A stretch of 29,933 nt of DNA from contig DGRN01000025.1 of NCBI GenBank assembly GCA_002391075.1, positions 1-29,933 of the forward strand, in the 5' to 3' direction. The translations under genes were made by a program, and so were the position numbers. Position 1 is the first letter of the stretch, and every line of letters starts with the position of its first letter. The notes under the pieces are model-generated. The model was not told the DNA's origin. It was given only the letters and a program-made list of their open reading frames with translations, and ran no database searches. Shown here piece by piece: positions 1-7,223 of the stretch. The DNA is from Candidatus Saccharibacteria bacterium UBA4387. GTDB lineage: Bacteria; Patescibacteriota; Saccharimonadia; Saccharimonadales; Saccharimonadaceae.

Positions 1-74
1 CTCGTAGCTCAGTTGGTTAGAGCGCCTCCCTGTCACGGAGGAGGTCGCGCGTTCGAGTCGCGTCGGGCCCGCCA
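1..74 (+). tRNA. tRNA-Asp (GTC), 5' end cut by the window edge
   Basis: The D arm, an anticodon stem CCTCC/GGAGG around the loop CTGTCAC (anticodon GTC), a T arm with GTTCGAGTC and an encoded CCA at 72-74 are all visible. The 3' acceptor strand CGGGCCC pairs with an expected 5' GGGCTCG, of which only CTCG is inside the window, so about three bases are missing. A terminator follows directly. Confidence 0.95.
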
Positions 75-83
75 TTAAAAGAA

Positions 84-106
84 TCCCCCAATTTGGGGCA
101 TTTTTT
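84..106 (+). terminator. Rho-independent terminator after tRNA-Asp
   Basis: CCCC (86-89) and GGGG (95-98) pair around AATTT. A run of six T follows at 101-106. Confidence 0.8.
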
Positions 107-121
107 ATACCCTCGAATACA

Positions 122-150
122 TTGACTTTTTCGCCCATTTGTGATATAAT
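122..150 (+). promoter_or_regulatory. Sigma-70 promoter of the TrmH-family gene, near-leaderless
   Basis: TTGACT (122-127), a 17-nt spacer and TATAAT (145-150). The ATG at 159 is only 8 nt past the -10, so transcription should start within a base or two of the start codon. No SD is present. Confidence 0.85.
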
Positions 151-158
151 AAAAAGAT

Positions 159-881
159 ATGAAGCTTTCTCGTTATAAGCAATCCTCCCCTGTCTCCTAT
201 ACGCTCGGCGCCACCCTCAGCTACGAGCTACTCAAAACTCACCCCAAACAAATCACTCGCGTATTTTTGCGCCCCGCCCCAAAATATGGCCAAGATCTCC
301 AAAAAATCATCCACGAAATCGAAAAGCACCACATCGAAATTATCGAAACCACCAAAGCCTTCAATGTCCTCGGCGCCAAAGACGACTGCCTCCTAATTGC
401 CGAATTTACCAAATTCTCTACCCCGCTCAACCCACAAAAGCCCCACATCGTCCTCATCAATCCGTCCGACGCCGGCAATCTCGGAACAATCATGCGTAGC
501 GCCGCCGCTTTCGGCTTCGAAGACATCGCCATCATTACGCCGGCGGTCGACAATTTTGCACCAAAAAGCATCCGCGCATCAATGGGCGCAGCTTTTCACC
601 TAAACATAGCGAGTTTTCCATCAATCGAAACCTATCGAAAAGCATTTAGCTCGCGGCCGCTCCTAGCTTTTATGCTCAACAACACAGCCCAACAACTATC
701 CGAAGCCGCGCAAACCGCGCCGGACTGCTATTCACTCGTATTCGGTAACGAAGCCAGCGGACTTCCAGCCGAATTCGCCGATTTTTGCACGCCGGTCTTC
801 ATACCTCAGAGCGAATCTGTCGACAGCCTCAACCTTTCGGTCGCCGCCAGTATCGCCCTCTTTACCTTTCGTCAAATCTAA
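159..881 (+). CDS. TrmH/SpoU-family RNA 2'-O-ribose methyltransferase
   Basis: A 240-residue SPOUT-class methyltransferase predicted to transfer a methyl group from S-adenosylmethionine to a ribose 2'-OH in tRNA or rRNA. Residues 1-90 resemble the substrate-binding domain. Residues 97-240 carry all three knot motifs: motif 1 with N101, G107, N108 and R113 in NPSDAGNLGTIMR, motif 2 FGNEASGLP (195-203), and motif 3 SVDSLNLSVAASI (220-232). It is full length for the family. The start follows the -10 box by 8 nt and has no SD. It is single-gene and ends 15 bp before the convergent operon, with no clear terminator between. The target nucleotide cannot be read from sequence; an rRNA site (RlmB-like) or tRNA Gm18 are both possible. 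Confidence 0.93.
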   Translation: MKLSRYKQSSPVSYTLGATLSYELLKTHPKQITRVFLRPAPKYGQDLQKIIHEIEKHHIEIIETTKAFNVLGAKDDCLLIAEFTKFSTPLNPQKPHIVLINPSDAGNLGTIMRSAAAFGFEDIAIITPAVDNFAPKSIRASMGAAFHLNIASFPSIETYRKAFSSRPLLAFMLNNTAQQLSEAAQTAPDCYSLVFGNEASGLPAEFADFCTPVFIPQSESVDSLNLSVAASIALFTFRQI

Positions 882-896
882 AAACGTCGCCTCAGC

Positions 897-1970
897 TCAC
901 TCTTGCGGCTGCTCTGCTTCGCCGTTATCTTCCGCCGAATCAACCTCGGAAGCAATCTCTATATACTCAACAATTTTTCCATCTTCGCCGCGCAAATCGG
1001 CCATTTTTTTATCAAAATCCGCAAAACGAACCCAAATCGACTCATAACGCACTCGATTTTCTTCCTTCGCCAACAGCTTCACGATATAATAACCGTCTCC
1101 ATTCCGCGACACGAACGGTTCAGAAATATCCCCAACATTCGCCAGCTCCGCCGCCTTAGCTGCGCGTCCGCCATCAAGATTCGAAACCTCGACCATACTG
1201 TCTACGCTTTCAAAATTCGCGCTTCCGTCCGCCGTATACCCCTCAATCGCCGCGCTCATGTTACCACCATTTTCCGCCAACCGCGTCCGAATATTATTCA
1301 CCGCATTTTTCGCCGTCTCGTCAAAAGCTTCCGAATACTTCATTTTCGCTAAAGACAACATCACTAGTCGGCGATATTCTCCCATCGACAAATCAAAATT
1401 ATCACGAATAATTCCCTTAAACGCCTCGTCACTGCGCCGCTCACCGCCAATCGTCCTATGATTCTCAATTACCGCATCAATCTCTTCATTCGTCACCGAA
1501 ACGTTCGCCTCCGCATTCTTCGCCAAAGCGTAGGCATAATCCTCCGCCAAGGTCAAAGCTTGCCGCTTGTAATGCAATTTCTGCTGCTCAGAATCCGCCG
1601 AATCATCAAACGCCCCCTGTTGCCGCTCAATCGAACGCAAACTACTTCGGTACAACATCAAATAGTCGCTATATTTCACCGAATATCCATCAACTTTTCC
1701 AACCGGCAAACCCAAAACCTTCGTAAAGCGAAAAGCCACCTCGCTCGTGCTCTGCGCGCGATACAATTCATACCAACCTACTACCACAAACGCAATCAGC
1801 GCAGCAATACAAATCGCAATCGTATTAATCACCACGCGATGCTTCGCATACTGAAAAGGATACTTAAATTTCTTCCCTTTCGCCAAAATTTCCTCGCGAT
1901 TCTCCTCGATATTTGCCTGAGTAATCGCACTTTTCTTTTCTTTCTTTTTTCTAATCTTAATTTTCATCAT
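897..1970 (-). CDS. Membrane-anchored SurA/PrsA-like parvulin-type chaperone
   Basis: A 357-residue protein with a lysine-rich cytoplasmic N-terminus, one transmembrane helix at about residues 46-67 and a large extracytoplasmic part. Residues 92-105 (V-DGYSVKYSDYLML) resemble the start of a SurA N-terminal domain. Residues about 270-325, including the ISEPFVSRNGDGYYIVKLL stretch, look like a parvulin (PpiC) fold. It is therefore likely to help fold exported proteins, perhaps the pilus subunits or the DsbA-like protein encoded nearby. Catalytic isomerase residues could not be assigned, so it may be a chaperone only. It starts 9 nt after the PH-domain gene, in one operon. Two ATGs are adjacent (1970 and 1967). 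The tail is acidic. Confidence 0.7.
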   Translation of the reverse strand: MMKIKIRKKKEKKSAITQANIEENREEILAKGKKFKYPFQYAKHRVVINTIAICIAALIAFVVVGWYELYRAQSTSEVAFRFTKVLGLPVGKVDGYSVKYSDYLMLYRSSLRSIERQQGAFDDSADSEQQKLHYKRQALTLAEDYAYALAKNAEANVSVTNEEIDAVIENHRTIGGERRSDEAFKGIIRDNFDLSMGEYRRLVMLSLAKMKYSEAFDETAKNAVNNIRTRLAENGGNMSAAIEGYTADGSANFESVDSMVEVSNLDGGRAAKAAELANVGDISEPFVSRNGDGYYIVKLLAKEENRVRYESIWVRFADFDKKMADLRGEDGKIVEYIEIASEVDSAEDNGEAEQPQE

Positions 1971-1979
1971 AATCCCACA

Positions 1980-2483
1980 CTATTCTTCGCCGCCATCATA
2001 ATCATTTGCTAGATTATGCGCAGCATTCTGCAATTCATTATACACTGTCTCCGGATGTGCCACCATACTCATCACCAAATCACCAGCGCCAGTCTGCACC
2101 AAAATCGTCCCATAATCAAACATTGCGCCAAACATCCCCGGCACCCCGAACGAAACGCTCATAATTTTCTCAAGATCCAAATCAACAACGCTCTTCTTGA
2201 ACATCCCCTTCTGCCGCGTTTGACGAAGCCGTTGATTTGTGACCATGTAGAAACTAAAATACCACAAAATCAAGGCATAAACAAAGCCAAACACGCCAAT
2301 CAACACGCAGACCATCATCGCAAACACAATTTTCGCATTATTCGGCCACAAAAACAGCATCGCCACCCCCACCGCAATCATCGCAATCATAAATAAAAGC
2401 CCTCGCAGCGCCGTCGCAATATGTCGCCTAAAGATAAATAGCACTTCCTCGTCAGGCCGTTGCCCCTCAAAGTCTATTTGCAT
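1980..2483 (-). CDS. Bacterial PH-domain membrane protein
   Basis: 167 residues. Two hydrophobic helices at about 25-46 and 52-76 are followed by a bacterial PH-like domain (78-150) with the usual signatures: YMVTNQRLRQTRQKG, DLDLEKIMSV and a late G-FDYGTILVQTGAG. It resembles the DUF304/YdbS-YdbT group, whose biochemical role is unsettled. It heads a two-gene operon with the SurA-like gene. The ATG at 2483 is 6 nt from a TATAAT box and there is no SD, so the mRNA should be leaderless. Confidence 0.8.
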   Translation of the reverse strand: MQIDFEGQRPDEEVLFIFRRHIATALRGLLFMIAMIAVGVAMLFLWPNNAKIVFAMMVCVLIGVFGFVYALILWYFSFYMVTNQRLRQTRQKGMFKKSVVDLDLEKIMSVSFGVPGMFGAMFDYGTILVQTGAGDLVMSMVAHPETVYNELQNAAHNLANDYDGGEE

Positions 2484-2489
2484 AATAAT

Positions 2490-2495
2490 ATTATA
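2490..2495 (-). promoter_or_regulatory. -10 box of the PH-domain/SurA-like operon (leaderless)
   Basis: TATAAT on the - strand, then ATTATT (6 nt), then ATG at 2483. No convincing -35. Confidence 0.75.
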
Positions 2496-2524
2496 TCAAA
2501 ACCCAATATCGAAAAGCACAAAAA

Positions 2525-2600
2525 TGGTGACCCGGGCGCGAGTCGAACGCGCAACCTTCTCCTTAGGACGGAGCCGCTCTATCCATTGAGCTACCAGGCC
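2525..2600 (-). tRNA. tRNA-Arg (CCT)
   Basis: A complete cloverleaf: acceptor GGCCTGG/CCGGGTC with G-T wobbles, D stem GCTC/GAGC, anticodon loop GTCCTAA (anticodon CCT, T33 present), T stem GCGCG/CGCGC with TTCGACT, discriminator A and encoded CCA. The top pair of the anticodon stem is a G-A mismatch. Confidence 0.95.
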
Positions 2601-2609
2601 AACGACACT

Positions 2610-2618
2610 ATTTTACCA
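2610..2618 (-). promoter_or_regulatory. Extended -10 promoter of tRNA-Arg(CCT)
   Basis: TGG-TAAAAT on the - strand lies 9 nt before the mature tRNA 5' end, just past the stop codon of the JAMM gene. A start about 7 nt past the -10 leaves a 5' leader of about 2-3 nt. A weak -35 (TTGCCG, 18-nt spacer) may lie at the end of the upstream gene. Confidence 0.65.
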
Positions 2619-2621
2619 CTT

Positions 2622-3416
2622 TTATCTATTAGTCGGCAACGGAGTGCGAAAGCTATAATTTTGCATCTCCTGCACCGTACCATCTCTGCCCACCCCGCTC
2701 ACTTCGCCTATTTTATAAAACTGCTCCGTACCTTCGTCAAAAAACATAAAATCCATATCACCGTCCGCCGTAATCACGCAGTCAACCGTTTGCGCTCTGG
2801 AATCTCCAACCGATCTACGCACGCCATCGATACTATCGTCATGCTGAATAACATTCCGCAAGTCGGCCGTATCATAAGTCCCATAATAAGCCGTGCAATT
2901 AGGATGCGTGTGCCCAAAACACATTATCGCCCTATCGCCCACTTCGTTCGCCGACTTAATCGTAGCCTTAAAATCGCCAACCATCTCATCATTCGCCGCA
3001 AACACCAAATTTGGATCACATTCCTGCTGCTGCAATTTCGACATATCTTCCGCGCCGACGGTATAAAATTTCTCAAATCGAATCACATTCGTCTCGCCGT
3101 CCGTCCGCCCTATCAGCATAAACGGAATCTCCTTACGCGCATTCTTCGTGAATTCCAGCATCAACTCCATAAACTCCGTGCAATTCTCATCCAGCTCGAC
3201 TTTTCCGCTCGGCAATTCACTGATGCATTCATGCGGCACCGGCGTCTGACCGCCAAAACCCATCTTCTCGTACTCCGTCACAATATCCGCAAACGTGCCA
3301 TTCTCAAAAGCACGCCGCATCTTTCTCTCGAACAAATCGCCGCCCGAAGGCTCCACATCATATCTGCTCACATGCCTCGCCGGCAAAAACCCCGCAGAAA
3401 AAACATCAAAATCCAT
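2622..3416 (-). CDS. JAMM/MPN (JAB)-domain putative metalloprotease
   Basis: A 264-residue protein. Residues 93-121 (ARKEIPFMLIG...) match the Glu-containing start of a JAB domain, with E96 the likely catalytic Glu. Residues 169-182 match the zinc motif H-x-H-P-x(n)-D: H169, H171, P172 and D182 are present. The usual serine between them is G179 with a neighbouring T180. Family members cleave isopeptide or peptide bonds, or sulfur-carrier tails; no substrate can be named here. The first 90 residues are not recognised. The longer upstream reading of this frame runs through the ndk terminator and is not used. The chosen ATG at 3416 is 6 nt after a TATGAT box, so it should be leaderless. Confidence 0.72.
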   Translation of the reverse strand: MDFDVFSAGFLPARHVSRYDVEPSGGDLFERKMRRAFENGTFADIVTEYEKMGFGGQTPVPHECISELPSGKVELDENCTEFMELMLEFTKNARKEIPFMLIGRTDGETNVIRFEKFYTVGAEDMSKLQQQECDPNLVFAANDEMVGDFKATIKSANEVGDRAIMCFGHTHPNCTAYYGTYDTADLRNVIQHDDSIDGVRRSVGDSRAQTVDCVITADGDMDFMFFDEGTEQFYKIGEVSGVGRDGTVQEMQNYSFRTPLPTNR

Positions 3417-3422
3417 ACTTTT

Positions 3423-3428
3423 ATCATA
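3423..3428 (-). promoter_or_regulatory. -10 box of the JAMM gene (leaderless)
   Basis: TATGAT on the - strand, 6 nt (AAAAGT) before the ATG at 3416, immediately after the T-tract of the ndk terminator. Confidence 0.65.
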
Positions 3429-3431
3429 CAA

Positions 3432-3460
3432 CAAAAAGCCGCCCCACAGTCGGAGCGGCC
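3432..3460 (-). terminator. Rho-independent terminator after ndk
   Basis: On the - strand GCCGC...GCGGC pairs with extra CC/GG pairs around GACTGT and is followed by TTTTTG. It sits 6 nt past the ndk stop codon. Confidence 0.85.
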
Positions 3461-3465
3461 ATTTT

Positions 3466-4044
3466 CTATCTCGTAAATTTCTCAGACAAAGTCTTGTAAA
3501 TCTGGATTTCTTCCGGCTTAAACCAGTAAGCAACTTCCTGCTCAGCTTCTTCCGGATTACCCGAAGCATGGATCAAATTCGCCACGCCCTCATCATGCGC
3601 ATCAGCGTAGCCAAAGCTAACGTGCGCATAATCGCCGCGAATCGTACCCATATCCGCCGCCATCGGCTCCGTCGAACCGACGATTTTGCGCACCACTGGG
3701 ATTGCCTCAACGCCTTCAAGCACCATCGCAATCACTGGGCCAGACGTCATAAAATCAACCACCAAATCAAAAGCCTTCTGACCACGGCGCGAAATCATCT
3801 TCGAAATCCCCTCATAATGCTGATAGTAATGATCCTTGTCCGGGTTCACCATTTTCGTGCCCACAATTTTCAAACCAACGCGCTCAAAACGAGACAAAAT
3901 CTCACCCACAATTCCGCGTTGCACAGCATCAGGCTTAAAGATAATCAAAGTTCGCTGAACCAAACCGTTCGGATTATTCGCTTTCGTAAAACCGATATTC
4001 GCCGCGGTTACTTCAGTTTTGCTTTTTTCTGCTTTTTCTGCCAT
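3466..4044 (-). CDS. ndk: Nucleoside diphosphate kinase
   Basis: 192 residues. It moves the gamma-phosphate of ATP to NDPs through a phosphohistidine and so supplies NTPs and dNTPs. The core starts near residue 31 (RTLIIFKPDAVQRG). The active-site histidine is H159 in NLIHASGNPEEAEQE, a form typical of longer Ndk variants, and GTIRGDY is at 133-139. It carries an N-terminal extension of about 28 residues absent from classical 140-150-residue enzymes, and an insertion around 60-90. The ATG at 4044 has an SD (AAAAGGAGA) close upstream; the in-frame upstream codons have none and overlap the promoter. It is single-gene, with its own terminator. Confidence 0.95.
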   Translation of the reverse strand: MAEKAEKSKTEVTAANIGFTKANNPNGLVQRTLIIFKPDAVQRGIVGEILSRFERVGLKIVGTKMVNPDKDHYYQHYEGISKMISRRGQKAFDLVVDFMTSGPVIAMVLEGVEAIPVVRKIVGSTEPMAADMGTIRGDYAHVSFGYADAHDEGVANLIHASGNPEEAEQEVAYWFKPEEIQIYKTLSEKFTR

Positions 4045-4063
4045 CAAAAATCTCCTTTTTCTC

Positions 4064-4072
4064 AATATATCA
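4064..4072 (-). promoter_or_regulatory. Extended -10 promoter of ndk
   Basis: TGA-TATATT on the - strand, about 19 nt before the ATG. The predicted leader contains little more than the SD. Confidence 0.5.
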
Positions 4073-4100
4073 CAAAAACCCGCCCTCGCAAGCACGAGAA

Positions 4101-4862
4101 TTATTCTTCGTTCGCTGTATCTTCCAGCGCCTTATCTAGCGCCGCACGCAAAGTATTTTCAAGATCTGCCCAACTCTGCACGTTATCGATATCTATCGCA
4201 ACGTCGTTGATATAAAAACTCGGCGTCGCCGTAACTTTGTCTTTATTCATGCCACGCTTATAATCAAATTCGACTTTTTTCTGGATATTCGAATCTGTCA
4301 TTTGATTACGAAAAGCCTCAACATCGCCGTCCGCTGCAATCCCTTCAAAAATCTTAGCATAAGCCTCATTCAGATCTTCGCCACTCAAAGACACCCATGC
4401 GCTACGATTCGCATACAACGCATCTATCATATCCCAAAAATGACCCTGTTTCCCCGCACTTTCCGCTGCCTTCGCCGCCGATTTTGCATTCGTGTGCCCA
4501 GTAATCAAGAAATGCCTAAACACAAAAGCCACCCGGTCGCCGTATTCCGCAGTCAACCCATCAACAATCGAAATTACCGACGCGCAAGCCGGGCACTGCA
4601 AATCTGCATATTCCACAAAAACCACCTTAGAATCGCTCTTACCGCGCACATGGTCGCCAATCCCACCATTATTCTCGGCCGGCGCCACCAGATACTTGCT
4701 CGCGCCATCACTCTGAAAGCTCACATCAGAATCCTCGCCGTCCCACGTTTCAACATGCGTATTCGCATAATAAGTCAAACCAAAAACCACCACCGTCAAA
4801 ACTAAAATACCAATTACAATCAGCCACAGCTTCAGGGCTTTCGTCTTCTCTGATTTTTTCAT
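4101..4862 (-). CDS. Membrane-anchored DsbA-like thiol-disulfide oxidoreductase
   Basis: 253 residues. A short basic N-terminus is followed by one transmembrane anchor (about 12-32) and an extracytoplasmic thioredoxin-fold domain with the redox motif CPAC (C90-C93) and the cis-proline loop TATPSF (P214). The helical insertion expected of DsbA/BdbD proteins lies between. It probably introduces disulfides into exported proteins; the two Cys-rich pseudopilins nearby are plausible clients. A GTG six codons upstream was rejected as the start because that stretch is the -10 box (TATAAT, 4869-4874). The ATG at 4862 lies exactly 6 nt after it, so the mRNA should be leaderless. Confidence 0.9.
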   Translation of the reverse strand: MKKSEKTKALKLWLIVIGILVLTVVVFGLTYYANTHVETWDGEDSDVSFQSDGASKYLVAPAENNGGIGDHVRGKSDSKVVFVEYADLQCPACASVISIVDGLTAEYGDRVAFVFRHFLITGHTNAKSAAKAAESAGKQGHFWDMIDALYANRSAWVSLSGEDLNEAYAKIFEGIAADGDVEAFRNQMTDSNIQKKVEFDYKRGMNKDKVTATPSFYINDVAIDIDNVQSWADLENTLRAALDKALEDTANEE

Positions 4863-4868
4863 ATCTAT

Positions 4869-4874
4869 ATTATA
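4869..4874 (-). promoter_or_regulatory. -10 box of the DsbA-like gene (leaderless)
   Basis: TATAAT, then ATAGAT (6 nt), then ATG, on the - strand. No clear -35. Confidence 0.75.
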
Positions 4875-4898
4875 GCGCACAAAACTCGCATCGAGACA

Positions 4899-5822
4899 CT
4901 AGATATCGGTTTCGCTATGAAATTTTTCATGCACTTCCTTCAAATGCGGATCCGTCACGTGCGTATAAATTTGCGTTGTCGAAATATTTGAATGCCCCAA
5001 CAACGATTGCACCGAGCGCAAATCCGCGCCGTTCATCAGCAAATCCGTCGCAAACGAATGTCGCAGAGTGTGCGGCGTAACCTTTTTCGTGATGCCGGCC
5101 GCCCGCACATATTTATTAATAATCCGTTCAATACTCCGCGATGTCAGCCTTCTATAATCGCCCGAAGTCCCCGCCGCCGGCTGGTTCCGCGAATTATTCA
5201 AGAATAGCGCCGGCAAGGAATCCTTCCGCTCATCCAAATAATCCTGCACCGCATCCGCCGCCGACTGCGTCACAAAAACCGGCCTATCTTTCTGCCCTTT
5301 TCCGCGCACCATAAACTCACGCTTATTCAAATTCACACTATCTCGATTCAGCGAAATCAGCTCCGACACGCGCAAACCCGTCGAAAAAAGCAACTCAAAA
5401 ATCGCCCTATCGCGCAAACCAGTCTCCGTATCCATCGGAATCTCCGCCAAAATCTTGTCAATCTCGTCAACGTGCAAAAAAGTCACCTGCGGCCGATGCG
5501 TCCGCGGCAAATCCACCAGCACCGGATCCAGCGAAGCAATCTGCCGCTTCGCCAAGTATTTCAAAAATCCCCTCAACGCCACCAAATGAAAAGCCTGCGT
5601 CGTCACCGACAGACCTTTCCCCCGCTCCGTCGTATAGCGATTCAACCACAAACGGTACTGCCTCAGCCATTCCGCCGTGATATCTGCCGGCTTCATCTCC
5701 TCACCGCCAAACTCCAACAAACGATACAAACACAATTCATAATTCCGCGCCGTATATTTACTCCGCCCATTTTCCACCTCCAGCGACACCAGAAAATCAT
5801 TAATCAGCTCACTCAAATACAT
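4899..5822 (-). CDS. xerC: Tyrosine recombinase, XerC/XerD type
   Basis: 307 residues, the usual length for Xer proteins. An N-terminal SAM-like DNA-binding domain (1-90) precedes a complete catalytic domain: R151 (STGLRVSEL), K175 (GKGQKDR), H251-x-x-R254 (HTLRHSFAT), H277 (LGHSN) and the nucleophile Y286 (TTQIYTH). The likely role is resolution of chromosome dimers at a dif site, as in single-recombinase systems (XerH, XerS). Whether it acts alone or with a partner elsewhere is unknown. The stop codon of pilD abuts its ATG (TAGATG), so it is translated from the pilus transcript. No neighbouring attachment sites or integrated DNA suggest an integrase. Confidence 0.9.
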   Translation of the reverse strand: MYLSELINDFLVSLEVENGRSKYTARNYELCLYRLLEFGGEEMKPADITAEWLRQYRLWLNRYTTERGKGLSVTTQAFHLVALRGFLKYLAKRQIASLDPVLVDLPRTHRPQVTFLHVDEIDKILAEIPMDTETGLRDRAIFELLFSTGLRVSELISLNRDSVNLNKREFMVRGKGQKDRPVFVTQSAADAVQDYLDERKDSLPALFLNNSRNQPAAGTSGDYRRLTSRSIERIINKYVRAAGITKKVTPHTLRHSFATDLLMNGADLRSVQSLLGHSNISTTQIYTHVTDPHLKEVHEKFHSETDI

Positions 5823-6638
5823 CTACAACCCCACAAATTCCATAATCCAATCTTGCGCCCAAAACACTAACAAAAACGCCACAATCAAAAACGGTCCAAA
5901 CGGAATCTTCATCTTCTTCTTTTTCTTCGCACTCGCCAACGGCACCATCACAAACGAACCCAACAAATTCGACCCAAACAGCGCAAACAGCGCCAACCAA
6001 ATATTTCCCAAAACCAAAGCTATCGGCAAACACAAAATCCAATCACCGCCACCGACCCACTTCTCATCACTCACCCTATACATCAAAAAGTAAAAACCCG
6101 GCAGCACGCCAATCGCACCCAACAATTCAATAAAATCACCAGCGACCACGCCACCGCCAACCGTCGCCCGCTCCAAAAAATCCGCAAAACAATACGCCAC
6201 GCCCACACCGCAAGCTCCCCACAGCACGCTCGTCGGCATCTCTTTCCACTTCGCATCATATACGAACAAAATCACAAAAATCGTCAAAAGCAAGCTATAT
6301 AAGCCAAATTTCATCAGTGCAAACACCGACACATCGCCCACAAAGCTCAAGCCGCCCGGCCACAGCCAATAACTCAGCGCGAACACCACGCCCCCAAAAA
6401 ATTCAGACAAAATTTCCGCGTAACCAATTTTCTTGTGGCACTTCCGGCATTTCCCGCCTAGCAGTAGCCAACTCAAAATCGGCACGTTATCATACCATTT
6501 CAATCGATATTTACAATGCAAACAATGCGAGCGTTTCGATTTATCACCATTTCGAATCCGCCAAACCTGACAGCATCCAAAAGAACCCAAAATCGCCCCC
6601 ACCGCAAAAAACAACAAAGTCATGCAAATATCAAGCAT
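5823..6638 (-). CDS. pilD: Prepilin leader peptidase / N-methyltransferase
   Basis: 271 residues, polytopic membrane aspartic protease. It cuts type IV prepilins before the +1 Phe and can methylate the new N-terminus. The zinc-binding loop C39-x2-C42...C64-x2-C67 in the methyltransferase part is intact. The catalytic aspartates are D128 (YDAKWKEMP) and D199 (GGGDW). About seven hydrophobic segments are visible. Substrates are most likely the two pseudopilins encoded just upstream. The gene follows the second pseudopilin by 25 bp but also has its own leaderless promoter (TAGAAT, 6 nt from the ATG). Confidence 0.93.
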   Translation of the reverse strand: MLDICMTLLFFAVGAILGSFGCCQVWRIRNGDKSKRSHCLHCKYRLKWYDNVPILSWLLLGGKCRKCHKKIGYAEILSEFFGGVVFALSYWLWPGGLSFVGDVSVFALMKFGLYSLLLTIFVILFVYDAKWKEMPTSVLWGACGVGVAYCFADFLERATVGGGVVAGDFIELLGAIGVLPGFYFLMYRVSDEKWVGGGDWILCLPIALVLGNIWLALFALFGSNLLGSFVMVPLASAKKKKKMKIPFGPFLIVAFLLVFWAQDWIMEFVGL

Positions 6639-6644
6639 AACTAT

Positions 6645-6653
6645 ATTCTAGCA
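6645..6653 (-). promoter_or_regulatory. Extended -10 promoter of pilD (leaderless)
   Basis: TGC-TAGAAT on the - strand, 6 nt (ATAGTT) before the ATG at 6638. It would express pilD-xerC independently of the pilT promoter. Confidence 0.65.
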
Positions 6654-6663
6654 CAAAACAGCG

Positions 6664-7221
6664 CTAGATATTATCTACGCAGTAGTAAGCTCCACCCTCA
6701 AGCTTATAAATCAACGCAAAGTTCCCCGACACGCCAGTCCCAACCGCGACGCCTTCCTCGCTATCGCACTTCGCGCCACGAAAAACCCAAATATCAGTCT
6801 CTTTCGCCTTAATATCGTTATTCCCTGCGCCTTCCTTCGTTCCCGCGCTATAACTCTTACCGCTATTCCAAAGGTAAAAACCATACAGCTCGCCATTCGG
6901 ATCAGAAAACTGCGAACAATCCCCGCTACAGCTCAGGCTCCCCAAGCTACCGCTCACGCCACCATCAATATAACGACTCACAAAATTCTCATCAAAGAAG
7001 CTCACGCGCTTGCTCGTATCATAACCAAACGGCAACTTATTCGAATTATTTGCCCTATAGTTATCAATCGCAGTCATCACTCTATTGATGTCATTTTTGC
7101 GCTGCGTATTCCGCTGTCCACGCTGCAAAGCCGGCAATGCGATAAAAACCATCAGGAAAATCAACCCAGCTATCGCCAGAACCAAAACCACCTCAATAAT
7201 CGTAAAGCCGCGCTTTTTCAC
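6664..7221 (-). CDS. Type IV pilus pseudopilin (second of a tandem pair)
   Basis: 185 residues from the GTG at 7221. The class III leader MKKRG is cut before FTIIEVVLVLAIAGL, with the Glu at mature position 5 and a hydrophobic helix of about 20 residues. The globular part has six Cys and ends LEGGAYYCVDNI, much like its upstream neighbour (LEGGAIGCVDN), so the pair is probably a duplication. A TTG at 7227 is also in frame, but the SD GGAGG (7231-7235) is only 3 nt from it and 9 nt from the GTG. The gene is translationally coupled to the end of the preceding pseudopilin. Whether it is a major or minor subunit cannot be told. Confidence 0.85.
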   Translation of the reverse strand: MKKRGFTIIEVVLVLAIAGLIFLMVFIALPALQRGQRNTQRKNDINRVMTAIDNYRANNSNKLPFGYDTSKRVSFFDENFVSRYIDGGVSGSLGSLSCSGDCSQFSDPNGELYGFYLWNSGKSYSAGTKEGAGNNDIKAKETDIWVFRGAKCDSEEGVAVGTGVSGNFALIYKLEGGAYYCVDNI

Positions 7222-7223
7222 AA

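Noticed and set aside
4863..4880. GTG start for the DsbA-like gene (and similar GTG starts before dnaG)
   Set aside because: The six extra codons are the -10 box and spacer of the promoter, so they cannot be in the mRNA.
4899..5822. Xer-like recombinase as the integrase of a mobile element
   Set aside because: No direct repeats at a tRNA, no phage or transfer genes, and it is embedded in the pilus gene run.
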